From the NCBI GenBank assembly GCA_021819635.1, contig JAKAQQ010000001.1, positions 1 to 15,014 on the forward strand: 15,014 nt of DNA, written 5' to 3'. Below the pieces are notes generated by a model. It was given only the letters and a program-made list of their open reading frames with translations. It searched no databases and was not told the origin of the DNA. This stretch comes from Pseudomonadota bacterium (GTDB lineage: Bacteria > Pseudomonadota > Gammaproteobacteria > JAKAQQ01). Positions within the stretch are counted from its first letter, which is position 1. The number at the start of each line of letters is the position of its first letter. Positions 1 through 7,397 of this stretch are shown here, one piece after another. The position numbers and the translations under genes were made by a program.

Positions 1-1
1 T

Positions 2-484
2 CGACCTTTTTGCAAAACCAAGCCAGTTCTTCTGCTGATTTCTTTGCTCGTGCTTGGAACCGCGTCTTTTGCGCTCGGGACGGCATCGGCCACCACGCAG
101 AGGCAAGGGACCGGGGGGGCTTTGCCGTTCAATCACGCCTTGACTGGATTGGGATCTTCCTACCCGCCCGTCCCCAACATTAGTCAAGATCCTTCGGTCA
201 TGGAGTACATGTGGACCGTGGGCCAAGCAAGAGTGTTCCAGATCAACAATCTGCAAGGCACGCCTCTTGCGATCGTGGACATGACGCGAAACCATATCAC
301 GATTTCAAGGCTTGGCGGATCTCCTCTTGGTTCTCAGCCGAACGGTGCTGTTCAATGCCCCTGCAGTTCCCACGTAATTGCTTCTGGGTCTTGGGGAATG
401 GAACTTGGGGAATTCAATGCTTTTGGCGACTTGGTTGGCATCACCGTTTGCACTACGCATGGTTGCCATTTCAGCCCAGCTTGA
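2..484 (+). CDS. secreted protein of unknown function, 5' end outside the window
   Basis: The frame is open to the left edge, so the true start probably lies outside; a TTG at 44 is the first possible start inside but would cut a signal peptide in half. Residues encoded by about 14-92 form a basic-then-hydrophobic leader (KTKP, then leucine-rich) ending in an ASA cleavage motif before TTQ, which suggests Sec export. The mature part of about 130 residues has no family I recognise. It carries four cysteines in two clusters near the C-terminus, CPCSSH and CTTHGC, with histidines beside them, so either disulfides or a metal site is possible. The gene is visibly less GC-rich than the rest of the window, suggesting a different origin. 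An intrinsic terminator follows 30 nt after the TGA stop. That it is a gene is fairly sure; its function is unknown. Confidence 0.6.
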   Translation, partial: RPFCKTKPVLLLISLLVLGTASFALGTASATTQRQGTGGALPFNHALTGLGSSYPPVPNISQDPSVMEYMWTVGQARVFQINNLQGTPLAIVDMTRNHITISRLGGSPLGSQPNGAVQCPCSSHVIASGSWGMELGEFNAFGDLVGITVCTTHGCHFSPA

Positions 485-513
485 GCCCACGAAGCTCACG
501 GTTCATGCCCACG

Positions 514-545
514 ACCAGCGGGGGGCAACCTCCGCTGGTTTTTTC
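514..545 (+). terminator. Rho-independent terminator of the left-edge secreted protein gene
   Basis: ACCAGCGG (514-521) pairs perfectly with CCGCTGGT (532-539), with G/C bases extending the stem inside, and a run of six T (539-544) follows at once. It lies 30 nt after the stop of the preceding plus-strand gene. The reverse complement carries no comparable T-run, so it acts mainly on the plus strand. Confidence 0.85.
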
Positions 546-574
546 TCGGGTGCGCCACGGCACGACCGCTCGAC

Positions 575-655
575 GGCATAGGGAGCGGCCCGTGAAGACC
601 GCTCCCCTGCCACACCACCCGGCGGGCCCGCACCGGGCGGTTCGAGACGTTGAGG
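575..655 (-). ncRNA. degenerate 3' ribozyme domains (V/VI-like) of the group II intron remnant
   Basis: Immediately after the stop of the maturase remnant the minus strand holds two hairpins in the order expected for intron domains V and VI. The first (about 643-611) pairs ACCGCCCGG with CCGGGTGGT around a short GC loop. The second (606-581) pairs GGGAGCGG with CCGCTCCC around a 10-nt loop and is followed by a short tail where the intron would end. The first hairpin looks shorter than a normal domain V, which fits decay. Domain boundaries are estimates made by eye. Confidence 0.5.
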
Positions 656-1047
656 TCAGGCGAGGCGAGGCATGCCGAGGCGACCAAAGAGAGGAGATGC
701 TCAGGACGCGGTTGAGGGCCAGACGACTGTCGTACCACCGGCGGCGATGACTCGCCACCGCCGTGGCCACCACCTCGACGGATGTCCCACGCGCCCGCAA
801 TTCCCGGAAGGTCGCCGGGCCACGTCACCACTGCTTGAGCTGGGTCGCCCGCAGCCGGTGACGCATCCACTCATCCAGCTCGCACCAGACGCTTGGAGTC
901 CGCGCCCGTCCGGAATAGTCTTTATCAGACGAGCACGTAGGGCCACAACCGTTCGATCACCTGCACCAGACTGCACCCACCGAAGCGGCGGGCACGTCGG
1001 CGAAGGTTCCCCAAGAACCTCGCCAGAGCCTTGCGGGATACGGCACG
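656..1047 (-). pseudogene. remnant of a group II intron reverse transcriptase/maturase (C-terminal part)
   Basis: Read on the minus strand, three frames together spell the end of a group II intron-encoded protein. From 1047 to 928 comes RAVSRKALARFLGNL and then SLVQVIERLWPYVL, ending at a TGA (927-925). One nucleotide later the frame resumes with KDY, TPSVW and ELDEWMRHRLRATQLKQW, is broken by TGA (827-825) where the family usually has lysine, and continues with RGPATFRELRARG. After a further frame change it ends in LFGRLGMPRLA and its natural TGA (658-656). These are hallmark segments of the maturase (X/thumb) domain. The reverse transcriptase domain itself is missing. The copy is therefore dead: 5'-deleted, with two frame breaks and one nonsense codon. 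Assignment to a particular intron class is not made here. Confidence 0.85.
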
Positions 1048-1066
1048 CGCCCGACTTTCCTCCCGA

Positions 1067-1098
1067 GGGCCGTGCGGCGCGGGAGCACCGCACGGCCC
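1067..1098 (-). terminator. strong stem-loop behind the cytochrome gene
   Basis: GGGCCGTGCGG (1067-1077) and CCGCACGGCCC (1088-1098) form an 11-bp perfect stem with a 10-nt loop, starting 9 nt after the cytochrome stop on the minus strand. No T-run follows, so it may be a Rho-independent terminator whose tail was lost when the intron inserted or was deleted, or a 3'-end stabilising hairpin for the operon transcript. Confidence 0.6.
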
Positions 1099-1107
1099 CG
1101 GGCGGGA

Positions 1108-1467
1108 TCAGGGCTTGGGCGGAGCGACGGGCTTCTGGGCAAGCACCCAACGCGCCATGGCTTCGGCCTGAGCCAGGGTGAGGGTCGGGTGCGGAGGCAT
1201 CGGAATCCCTCCCGTCCAAGGATTCCACACGCCGGCTCCGCCGTGGATGATCTTGTCGGCAAGGTGAAGCACCGCGGTCTTGTCGCCGCGGTAACGGTAG
1301 GCGACCCAGGCGTACGCCGGACCCACGATCTTCACGTCGACGGCGTGACAGACAAAGCAACCCTGCTGCTTCATGAGCGCGTGGGTGGCGGAAGCTGCAC
1401 GCGCGGCGGGCAGCGCGAGGAAGGCGAGGGCCGCCAGGGCGGGAAGAAGGGGACGGGTTGTGCGCAT
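1108..1467 (-). CDS. small periplasmic c-type cytochrome (class I, c551/c552-like)
   Basis: From the ATG at 1467 the product is 119 residues: a signal peptide (MRTTRP, then an Ala/Leu-rich core ending ARAASA) and a mature domain of about 90 residues. The single haem site is CFVCH (CxxCH), early in the mature part. The likely methionine axial ligand lies in GGIPMPPHP, followed by a helix containing MARWVL, which is the plan of monohaem c551/c552-type electron carriers. Such proteins shuttle electrons between membrane complexes and terminal oxidases or reductases in the periplasm. Other in-frame starts exist at 1476 and 1521; 1521 would overlap the pyruvate kinase gene and place 18 residues before the signal peptide, so 1467 or 1476 is preferred. 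The gene begins 31 nt after the pyk stop and is probably the last gene of the tkt-gap-pgk-pyk transcript. The haem protein assignment is secure; the redox partner is unknown. Confidence 0.88.
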   Translation of the reverse strand: MRTTRPLLPALAALAFLALPAARAASATHALMKQQGCFVCHAVDVKIVGPAYAWVAYRYRGDKTAVLHLADKIIHGGAGVWNPWTGGIPMPPHPTLTLAQAEAMARWVLAQKPVAPPKP

Positions 1468-1498
1468 GGAAGGCATCCGTTTCGTGGATATCTCCCTA

Positions 1499-2932
1499 TT
1501 ATACCGCCCCGTCCTCTTCACCGGCGCGCACGATCTTGAGGGCGTTCGTGCCGCCCGCGACCCCGCCGCGGTCGCCGCGGGTGACGACGACGAGATCGCC
1601 CGCCGTCACCGCACCGACGGCCAGCAGCCGCCGCACCGCCTCGCGGGCGACGTCGGGCCCCGCCAGAGGATCGAAGTCCACGGGCACCACCCCCCGCATC
1701 AGGGTGACGCGGGCGCGCGTTCGGGCGTTGCGGGTCAGGGCGTAGATGGGCACCCCGGTGCGCACGCGCGAGCAGAGGAGGGCCGTGGTTCCCGATTCGG
1801 TGAGGGCGGCAATCGCGCGGGCGCCGAGGCCCGAGGCGGCGTAGACGGCGGCCATGGCCAGCGCCTCGTTGACCGAGGCCCACCGCTCGTCGCCGCGCAG
1901 CCGGGGGCGGGTGGTGATCCGTTCCTGCTCGGCGCCGACGCACACGCGGGCCATGGCTTCGATGGCGCGCACGGGGTTGCGCCCGACCGCCGACTCGGCC
2001 GAGAGCATGACCGCGTCCGTCCCGTCGAGGACGGCGTTGGCCACGTCGAGCACCTCGGCCCGTGTCGGCACGGGGGAATGGACCATCGATTCCATCATCT
2101 GCGTGGCGGTGATCACCACCGCCTTCGTTTCGTGGGCCACCCGCAGGATGCGCTTCTGCGCCCCGGCGAGCTCCCAGTCGCCGATCTCGACCGCGAGATC
2201 GCCGCGCGCCACCATCACCCCCTCGGCGGTGGTGCACAACTCGTGCACGTTGGCCAGAGCCTCGGCGCGTTCGATCTTGGCGACGATCCCCGCCGTGGAT
2301 CCGGCGGCCTGGAGAAGCCGGCGGGCCTCGCGGACATCACCGGCGTCGCGGGCAAACGAGAGGGCCACGTAGTCGGCGCCGATCGCGGCCGCGGTGAGGA
2401 TGTCGTCGCGGTCCTTCGCGGTCAGGCAGGCCGCGCTCAGCCCCCCGCCCTGGCGGTTGAGTCCCTTGTGGTCGCTCAGCACACCGCCGGTCTCGACCCG
2501 GCAGTCGACGGTGGTCTCGGTGGTGGCGGTGACGCTCAGGACGAGCTGCCCGTCGTCCAGAAGAAGACGGTCGCCCGGGCGAACGTCGGCGGGAAGCTCC
2601 GGGTAGTTCACCCCGACACGCCCGCCGTCGCCGGGCGTGTCGCCGAGACCGGTGTCGAGCACCAAGCGGTCGCCCTCGGCAAGCGTAAGCGCGCCGTCGC
2701 GGAAGCGTCCGATGCGGATCTTGGGGCCGGCGAGATCGAGCAGCACCCCGACGTCGCGGCCCACGCGTGAGGCGGCCGCGCGGGCCTCGCGCGCGAGGCT
2801 CTCGATGTGGGCGCGATCGCCGTGGGCGGCGTTGATGCGCACGAGATCGACCCCGGCGCGGACCATCGCCTCGAGGACCGGCCCGTCCTGGCTGGCCGGG
2901 CCGAGGGTGGCGATGATCTTGGTCCGCCGCAT
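1499..2932 (-). CDS. pyk: pyruvate kinase
   Basis: Converts phosphoenolpyruvate and ADP to pyruvate and ATP in the cytoplasm. The 477-residue length is normal for bacterial enzymes. Visible landmarks are TKIIATLGPAS at the N-terminus, LLDLAGPKIRIG (residues 64-75), a B domain of about 75-170, the catalytic lysine in AKIERAEAL (K219), the metal ligands E221 and D245 in MVARGDLAVEIG, and the signature TATQMMESM followed by PTRAEVLDVANAVLDG and DAVMLSAESA. The C-terminal regulatory domain is complete. Unusual points: the RxNFSHG motif reads RINAAHG, so the potassium-ligand serine is Ala36, and the usual Glu of GPEIR is Lys71. The ATG shares one base with the pgk stop (TGATG), indicating translational coupling. 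Identity is certain; loss of potassium dependence is inferred. Confidence 0.97.
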   Translation of the reverse strand: MRRTKIIATLGPASQDGPVLEAMVRAGVDLVRINAAHGDRAHIESLAREARAAASRVGRDVGVLLDLAGPKIRIGRFRDGALTLAEGDRLVLDTGLGDTPGDGGRVGVNYPELPADVRPGDRLLLDDGQLVLSVTATTETTVDCRVETGGVLSDHKGLNRQGGGLSAACLTAKDRDDILTAAAIGADYVALSFARDAGDVREARRLLQAAGSTAGIVAKIERAEALANVHELCTTAEGVMVARGDLAVEIGDWELAGAQKRILRVAHETKAVVITATQMMESMVHSPVPTRAEVLDVANAVLDGTDAVMLSAESAVGRNPVRAIEAMARVCVGAEQERITTRPRLRGDERWASVNEALAMAAVYAASGLGARAIAALTESGTTALLCSRVRTGVPIYALTRNARTRARVTLMRGVVPVDFDPLAGPDVAREAVRRLLAVGAVTAGDLVVVTRGDRGGVAGGTNALKIVRAGEEDGAV

Positions 2933-4122
2933 CAGCCCGCACCCCGCCGCGCGCGCAGGGCCTCAAGCGCGGGCATGCGCCCCCCCTCCAGGAACGTGAG
3001 GAAGGCGCCCCCGCCGGTCGAGCAATAGGAGATCGCGTCAAGAAGGCCGAAGCGCTCAAGGGCCGCCAGCGTGTCCCCGCCGCCGGCGAGGGTGTAGCCG
3101 CGCGATTGGGCCACCGCCCGGGCGATGCCCCGGGTCCCGTCGGCAAACTGCGGGTACTCGAAAACCCCCAAGGGTCCGTTCCAGAGAACCGTGCCCGCCC
3201 CGCGGCAGGCGGGGGCCCAGGCGGCCACGGTTTCGGGACCGACGTCCAGAATCATCTCTTCGGGCCCCACCGCCGCCAGCGGGCGGACGTCGGCTTCGGC
3301 CGTGGAGTCGAGCGCACGGGCCACCACGACATCGACGGGGAGCGGCACGTCCACCCCGCGCTCGCGGGCCCGGGCAAGCAGCGCGGCGGTCGCGGCCACC
3401 TCCCCCGGCTCGTGGAGCGAGCGGCCCACCGCCACCCCACGGGCGGCGAGCACGGTGTTGAGGATGCCGCCTCCGAGAAGAAGGGTGGAGATCCGCTCGA
3501 GGAGCGCGCCGAGGAGCGCAAACTTGGTCGACACCTTCGCCCCGCCGACGATGGCGACCACCGGAGGTTCGGGCTTGTCCCACGCGCGCGCGATGGCTTC
3601 CACCTCGCGGACGAGAAGCGGGCCGGCGCAGGCGCGGGGGGCGGCCCGCACCGCGGCGTGGGTCGAGGCCTCGGCACGGTGCGCGGTGGCGAAGGCGTCC
3701 ATGACGTAGACATCGCCGAGCGTGCCGAGGACACGCCCCCAGGCCTCCTCGTCACGGCCCTCGCCCGGGAAAAAGCGGAGGTTCTCGAGAAGGAGGACAC
3801 GCTCCGTGCCTTCCCAGCCCGAGGCCAGGGAGTCGGGGTTCGCGCACAGACGCACGGGCTCGCCCAGGAGCTCGCCGAGGGCGGCGGCCACGGGGGCCAG
3901 GGAGAGCGCGGGATCCCACGCGCCCCGCGGGCGGCCGAGGTGGGAGAGACAGGCCACGCGGGCCCCTCCCTCGAGGAGGAGACGGAGCGTGGGGAGGGCG
4001 GCGCGCAGGCGGGCGTCGCTCGCCACCCGTCCCTCCGCCAGCGGGACGTTAAAGTCCTCACGCACGACCACCCGACGGCCGCGCCAGTCGACGTCGTCAA
4101 GCGTCGGGAACGGAAGAGACAC
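2932..4122 (-). CDS. pgk: phosphoglycerate kinase
   Basis: Interconverts 1,3-bisphosphoglycerate + ADP and 3-phosphoglycerate + ATP, in glycolysis or, reversed, in the Calvin cycle. From the GTG at 4122 the protein is 396 residues, the usual family length, and begins MSLPFPTLDDVDWRGRR. Substrate-binding motifs are VREDFNVPL (R21, D23, N25), SHLGRPRG and ENLRFFPGEG; the hinge and nucleotide domain show VAIVGGAKVSTK, LLLGGGILNT, VLWNGPLGVFEYPQF, LAGGGDTLAALERFG and STGGGAFLTFLEG. A longer open frame reaches 4197 but would run 73 nt into gap and add residues unlike the family, so GTG 4122, two nt after the gap stop, is chosen. The conserved NDAFGTAHRAHAS segment reads MDAFATAHRAEAS, a mild variation. 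The stop overlaps the pyk start by one base. Confidence 0.96.
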   Translation of the reverse strand: MSLPFPTLDDVDWRGRRVVVREDFNVPLAEGRVASDARLRAALPTLRLLLEGGARVACLSHLGRPRGAWDPALSLAPVAAALGELLGEPVRLCANPDSLASGWEGTERVLLLENLRFFPGEGRDEEAWGRVLGTLGDVYVMDAFATAHRAEASTHAAVRAAPRACAGPLLVREVEAIARAWDKPEPPVVAIVGGAKVSTKFALLGALLERISTLLLGGGILNTVLAARGVAVGRSLHEPGEVAATAALLARARERGVDVPLPVDVVVARALDSTAEADVRPLAAVGPEEMILDVGPETVAAWAPACRGAGTVLWNGPLGVFEYPQFADGTRGIARAVAQSRGYTLAGGGDTLAALERFGLLDAISYCSTGGGAFLTFLEGGRMPALEALRARRGAG

Positions 4123-4124
4123 GG

Positions 4125-5135
4125 TCAACGGGCCGCGAGCCACGCCCGCGCGGTGTCGAGCATGCGGTTCGAGAATCCCCACTCGTTGTCGTACCAAGCG
4201 CAGACCTTGACGAGACGCCCCCCGTTCACACGCGTCAGGGTGGCGTCGTAGGTCGACGAGGCCGGATCGTGGTTGAAATCGATCGAGACCAGGGGCTCGT
4301 CGTTCACGGCGAGGATCCCGCGCAACGGTCCCTCGGCGGCGCGCCGGAGAACGGCGTCGACCTCCTCGCGGCTCGTCTCCCGGGCGGCCTCGAAGGTGAG
4401 ATCAAGAAAGGAGACGTTGGCGGTCGGCACGCGCACGGCGTAGCCGTCGAGGCGGCCGGCAAGCTCGGGGAGCACGAGGCCCACGGCCGCCGCCGCGCCG
4501 GTCTTGGTCGGGATCATCGACACGAGCGAAGAGCGCGCACGGCGGGGATCCTTGTGGTAGACGTCGAGCACGACCTGGTCGTTCGTGGCGGCGTGCACCG
4601 TGACCATGAGGCCACGCTCAAGGCCGATCTCGCGCGCCAGGGGGGCGACGAGCGGAGCGAGGCAATTGGTGGTGCACGAGGCGTTCGAGACGATCGTTTC
4701 CGCATCCGTGAGGCGTCCGTGGTTGACCCCGTAGACGATCGTGGTCACGTCGTCCCCGGCCGGGGCCGAGATGAGAACCTTGCGGGCGCCCGCCGCGACG
4801 TGCTGGCCGGCCTTGGCGCGGCTCGCGAAGGCCCCGGTGCATTCGAGCACGAGGTCGATCCCGAGATCTTTCCAGGGGAGCCGCGCCGGGTCGCGCTCGG
4901 CCAGGACGCGGATCCTCGTCTCCCCGACCACCAGGGACCCCTCTTCGGCCCGCACCGGGACGGGGAAGGCCCCGTGGACCGAGTCGTGGCGGGTCAGGAG
5001 CACGTTGCTCTCGAGATCGGCGAGGTCGTTGATCGCGACGATCTCGAAATCCCGAGACCGACCTCCCTCGACGAACGCGCGCAGCACGTTGCGTCCAATG
5101 CGGCCGTAGCCGTTGATGGCGAGACGAGCGGTCAT
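4125..5135 (-). CDS. gap: type I glyceraldehyde-3-phosphate dehydrogenase
   Basis: Catalyses the reversible phosphorylating oxidation of glyceraldehyde-3-phosphate. The 336 residues show the Rossmann motif INGYGRIGR at the N-terminus, the active-site segment [12 protein letters not shown] with catalytic Cys154, the catalytic His181 in [23 protein letters not shown], and the C-terminal [15 protein letters not shown]. Asp37 in AINDL at the end of the second beta strand is the residue that favours NAD over NADP in this family, although some autotroph enzymes use both. The residue after His-Ala is Ala, where Tyr, Val or Thr is common. The ATG overlaps the tkt stop by four bases (ATGA) and is preceded by a strong ribosome binding site, GGAGG, six nt upstream and inside the tkt end. 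It lies between tkt and pgk in the carbon operon. Confidence 0.96.
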   Translation of the reverse strand: MTARLAINGYGRIGRNVLRAFVEGGRSRDFEIVAINDLADLESNVLLTRHDSVHGAFPVPVRAEEGSLVVGETRIRVLAERDPARLPWKDLGIDLVLECTGAFASRAKAGQHVAAGARKVLISAPAGDDVTTIVYGVNHGRLTDAETIVSNASCTTNCLAPLVAPLAREIGLERGLMVTVHAATNDQVVLDVYHKDPRRARSSLVSMIPTKTGAAAAVGLVLPELAGRLDGYAVRVPTANVSFLDLTFEAARETSREEVDAVLRRAAEGPLRGILAVNDEPLVSIDFNHDPASSTYDATLTRVNGGRLVKVCAWYDNEWGFSNRMLDTARAWLAAR

Positions 5136-7201
5136 GCCGTACCTCCGGGGGAAGAAGAAAGAGAAGGAGAATCCAAAAGCACGCGGGCGCGGGCGCAGAG
5201 GTGCTCGACGTCGAACCCGAGGGCGTGCGCGACCTCGGGGCCGGGGGCCGAGAGACCGAAACGGTCCAGGCCGAACACGGCCCCGCGCGGCCCGGCATAG
5301 CCGGCCCAGGCGGCGGTGGTCCCCGCCTCAATCACGAGACGGCGGTCGAGGGCGGCGGGGAGCACCCGTTCGCGGTAGGCCGGATCCTGGCGCTCGAAGA
5401 CCTCGCGCGAGGGCATCGAGACCACCCGGACGGCACGGCCCTCGGCCGCGAGACGGCCGGCCGCCTCGACGGCCAGCGCCACCTCCGAGCCGGTGGCGAG
5501 GAGGAGAAGCTCCGCCGGCCGCGGCGGGTCGGCGACGACGTAGGCCCCGCGCGCGACGTCTGCCTCCGCCGGGTGCGGAAGCTGGGGAAGGCCCTGACGG
5601 CTGAGGACGAGAAGGGTCGGCCCGTCGCGACGCTCGAGGGCGTCGCGCCAGGCGACGGCCGTCTCGAACGCGTCGGCCGGCCGCCAGAGCGTCAGCCCCG
5701 GAATGAGACGCAGCGAAGCCAGCTGCTCGATCGGCTGGTGGGTTGGGCCGTCCTCGCCAAGCGCGATCGAGTCGTGGCTGAGCACGTAGATCGCCGGAAG
5801 ACGCATGAGGGCGGCGAGACGCAGGGCGTTGCGGGCGTAGTCGGTGAAGACGAGGAAGGTGGCCCCGAAGGGCACCAAACCGCCGTGCAGCGCAAGGCCG
5901 TTGACGGCCGAGACCATCGCGAACTCGCGCACCCCGTAATGGAGATAGCGGCCGTCGAGGCTCCCCGGGCGGATCACCTCCGCCCCCTCCCAGAGGGTCC
6001 CGTTCGATTCGCTGAGGTCGGCCGACCCGCCGACGAGTTCCGGAAGAGACGGGGCGATCGTCCCGAGCACCGCGCGCGAGGAGCGGCGCGTGGCCTCCGG
6101 TTTCGAGAGCGCCCGGGCCCGCGCGAGCGCCTCCTCCCAGCGGGCGGCGAGCGCCTCGGGGAGCCGTCGGGTCTGCCGCCGTTCGAACTCGGCGGAGAGA
6201 TCGGGGAACGCTCGCCGGTAATCGTCAAAGCGTCGCTCCCAGTCGGCGACGAGCCGTGCCCCCGCTTCCCGACGGTCGAAGGCGGCGGAGATTTCGGGCG
6301 GAATCACGAACGGCGGATAGGGCCAGCCCAGCCGCTCCCGCGCGCGGGCCAGCTCCTCCGCCCCGAGGGGGGAACCGTGGACCTCGGCCGTTCCCTCCTT
6401 GTCGGGGGCCCCGTAGCCGATCACCGTCCGGCACGGGATGAAGGTCGGGCGATCCTCGGCGGTGCGGGCCTCGGCCAGCGCACGGCTCACGGCGTCCCCG
6501 TCGAGGCCGTCGACGGGGCCGAGGACGCGCCAGCCGTAAGCGCGAAACCGCGCGGCCGTGTCGTCCCGGAACCAGCCGTCGACGCCCCCGTCGATCGAGA
6601 TCCCGTTGTCGTCGTAAAGAACCACGAGACGGCCGAGACCGAGACTCCCGGCCAGGGACGCGGCCTCGTGCGAGACCCCCTCCATCAGGCAGCCGTCGCC
6701 GACGAAGACGTAGGTGCGGTGGTCGACGACAGTGTGGCCCGGGCGGTTGAACCGGCGCGCCAGAAGGCGCTCGGCCAGCGCCATGCCCACGGCGTGGGCA
6801 AGACCCTGGGCGAGGGGGCCGGTGGTGGTCTCCACACCCGGGGTCAGCCCGTGCTCCGGGTGCCCCGGGGTGCGCGAATGGAGCTGGCGAAACGCCTTGA
6901 GGTCGTCGATCCCGAGGTCGTAACCGGTGAGGTGAAGGAGCGCGTAGAGCAGCATCGACCCGTGGCCGTTCGAGAGCACGAAGCGGTCGCGGTCCGGCCA
7001 GTCCGGGTGGCGCGGCGAAAAGCGAAGGTGGTCGAGGAAGAGCGCCTCGGCGACGTCGGCCATGCCCATGGGCATGCCGGGGTGGCCCGAACGCGCCCGC
7101 TCGACGGCGTCCATGGCAAGGGCGCGGATGGCGTTCGCCCGCAGACGGCGTCCCTCCGTGCCGGGGAACGGGGACGGGGGGGGGTGGGAAGAGCCGGGCA
7201 C
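5132..7201 (-). CDS. tkt: transketolase
   Basis: Thiamine-diphosphate enzyme that moves two-carbon ketol units between sugar phosphates in the pentose phosphate pathway and the Calvin cycle. The 689 residues are near the usual 660-690. Domain order is normal. The N-terminal ThDP-binding domain has [12 protein letters not shown] (His40), TPGHPEHG and the ThDP signature VGDGCLMEG ending at N199. The middle pyrimidine domain has HYGVREFAM with the cofactor-activating Glu426, then [11 protein letters not shown] and [20 protein letters not shown]. The C-terminal domain starts near [10 protein letters not shown]. The GTG at 7201 is the only usable start: an in-frame TAG lies at 7219-7217 and the next methionine is inside the conserved core. 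No clear ribosome binding site precedes it. It is the first gene of the minus-strand operon and is divergent from pstS. Whether it serves CO2 fixation cannot be decided from this window. Confidence 0.97.
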   Translation of the reverse strand: MPGSSHPPPSPFPGTEGRRLRANAIRALAMDAVERARSGHPGMPMGMADVAEALFLDHLRFSPRHPDWPDRDRFVLSNGHGSMLLYALLHLTGYDLGIDDLKAFRQLHSRTPGHPEHGLTPGVETTTGPLAQGLAHAVGMALAERLLARRFNRPGHTVVDHRTYVFVGDGCLMEGVSHEAASLAGSLGLGRLVVLYDDNGISIDGGVDGWFRDDTAARFRAYGWRVLGPVDGLDGDAVSRALAEARTAEDRPTFIPCRTVIGYGAPDKEGTAEVHGSPLGAEELARARERLGWPYPPFVIPPEISAAFDRREAGARLVADWERRFDDYRRAFPDLSAEFERRQTRRLPEALAARWEEALARARALSKPEATRRSSRAVLGTIAPSLPELVGGSADLSESNGTLWEGAEVIRPGSLDGRYLHYGVREFAMVSAVNGLALHGGLVPFGATFLVFTDYARNALRLAALMRLPAIYVLSHDSIALGEDGPTHQPIEQLASLRLIPGLTLWRPADAFETAVAWRDALERRDGPTLLVLSRQGLPQLPHPAEADVARGAYVVADPPRPAELLLLATGSEVALAVEAAGRLAAEGRAVRVVSMPSREVFERQDPAYRERVLPAALDRRLVIEAGTTAAWAGYAGPRGAVFGLDRFGLSAPGPEVAHALGFDVEHLCARARVLLDSPSLSSSPGGTA

Positions 7202-7231
7202 CGGTCCAAGCGATCGCTATCGAACCGGTCC
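7200..7231. promoter_or_regulatory. repeat cluster at the tkt start, possible operator
   Basis: ACCGGTCC occurs at 7200-7207 and again at 7224-7231, 24 bp start to start, and the perfect palindrome GCGATCGC (7210-7217) sits between them. The first copy overlaps the GTG start of tkt. The layout resembles a repressor or activator site, but no known consensus is matched. Confidence 0.3.
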
Positions 7232-7267
7232 GCCCAATTGTCGCCGACCCGCCCCCCCGGGGCAAGT

Positions 7268-7283
7268 CCCCGCGTCCGCGGGG
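7268..7283. promoter_or_regulatory. GC-rich hairpin in the tkt/pstS intergenic region
   Basis: CCCCGCG and CGCGGGG flank a two-base centre (7275-7276), giving a near-perfect inverted repeat. It would lie in the 5' leader of a tkt transcript that starts upstream of it. Function is unknown; chance is possible in such GC-rich DNA. Confidence 0.3.
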
Positions 7284-7324
7284 CGCCCCTCCCCACGGGA
7301 CCGCCGGCCGGGCAAGCCCGCCCG

Positions 7325-7353
7325 CGTTCACGAAACTGTCACAAATATGCCAT
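7325..7353 (+). promoter_or_regulatory. triple Pho box upstream of pstS
   Basis: Three 7-mers are spaced by 4-nt A-rich linkers: CGTTCAC (7325-7331), GAAA, CTGTCAC (7336-7342), AAAT, ATGCCAT (7347-7353). This matches the PhoB-binding pattern of CTGTCAT-like heptamers every 11 bp, and the middle unit is near-consensus. It ends 44 nt before the pstS start, the usual place for an activator site that replaces the -35 element. It predicts induction of the pst genes by phosphate starvation. No convincing -10 element follows. Confidence 0.75.
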
Positions 7354-7397
7354 AAGCTTGAGCTCTCTTCTTCCTGTCGCCGTCCCGGAGGCCCACC

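Noticed and set aside
514..575. Plus-strand terminator as the target site of the group II intron
   Set aside because: It lies beyond the intron's 3' end, whereas IIC introns have the terminator at their 5' side. The stem-loop at 1067-1098 fits that role.
1373..2770. Open frame opposite pyruvate kinase
   Set aside because: Complement of a well-supported gene; composition typical of high-GC antisense frames.
4123..4197. Upstream extension of phosphoglycerate kinase to 4197
   Set aside because: It would overlap gap by about 70 nt and add residues not found in the family; the GTG at 4122 gives normal length.
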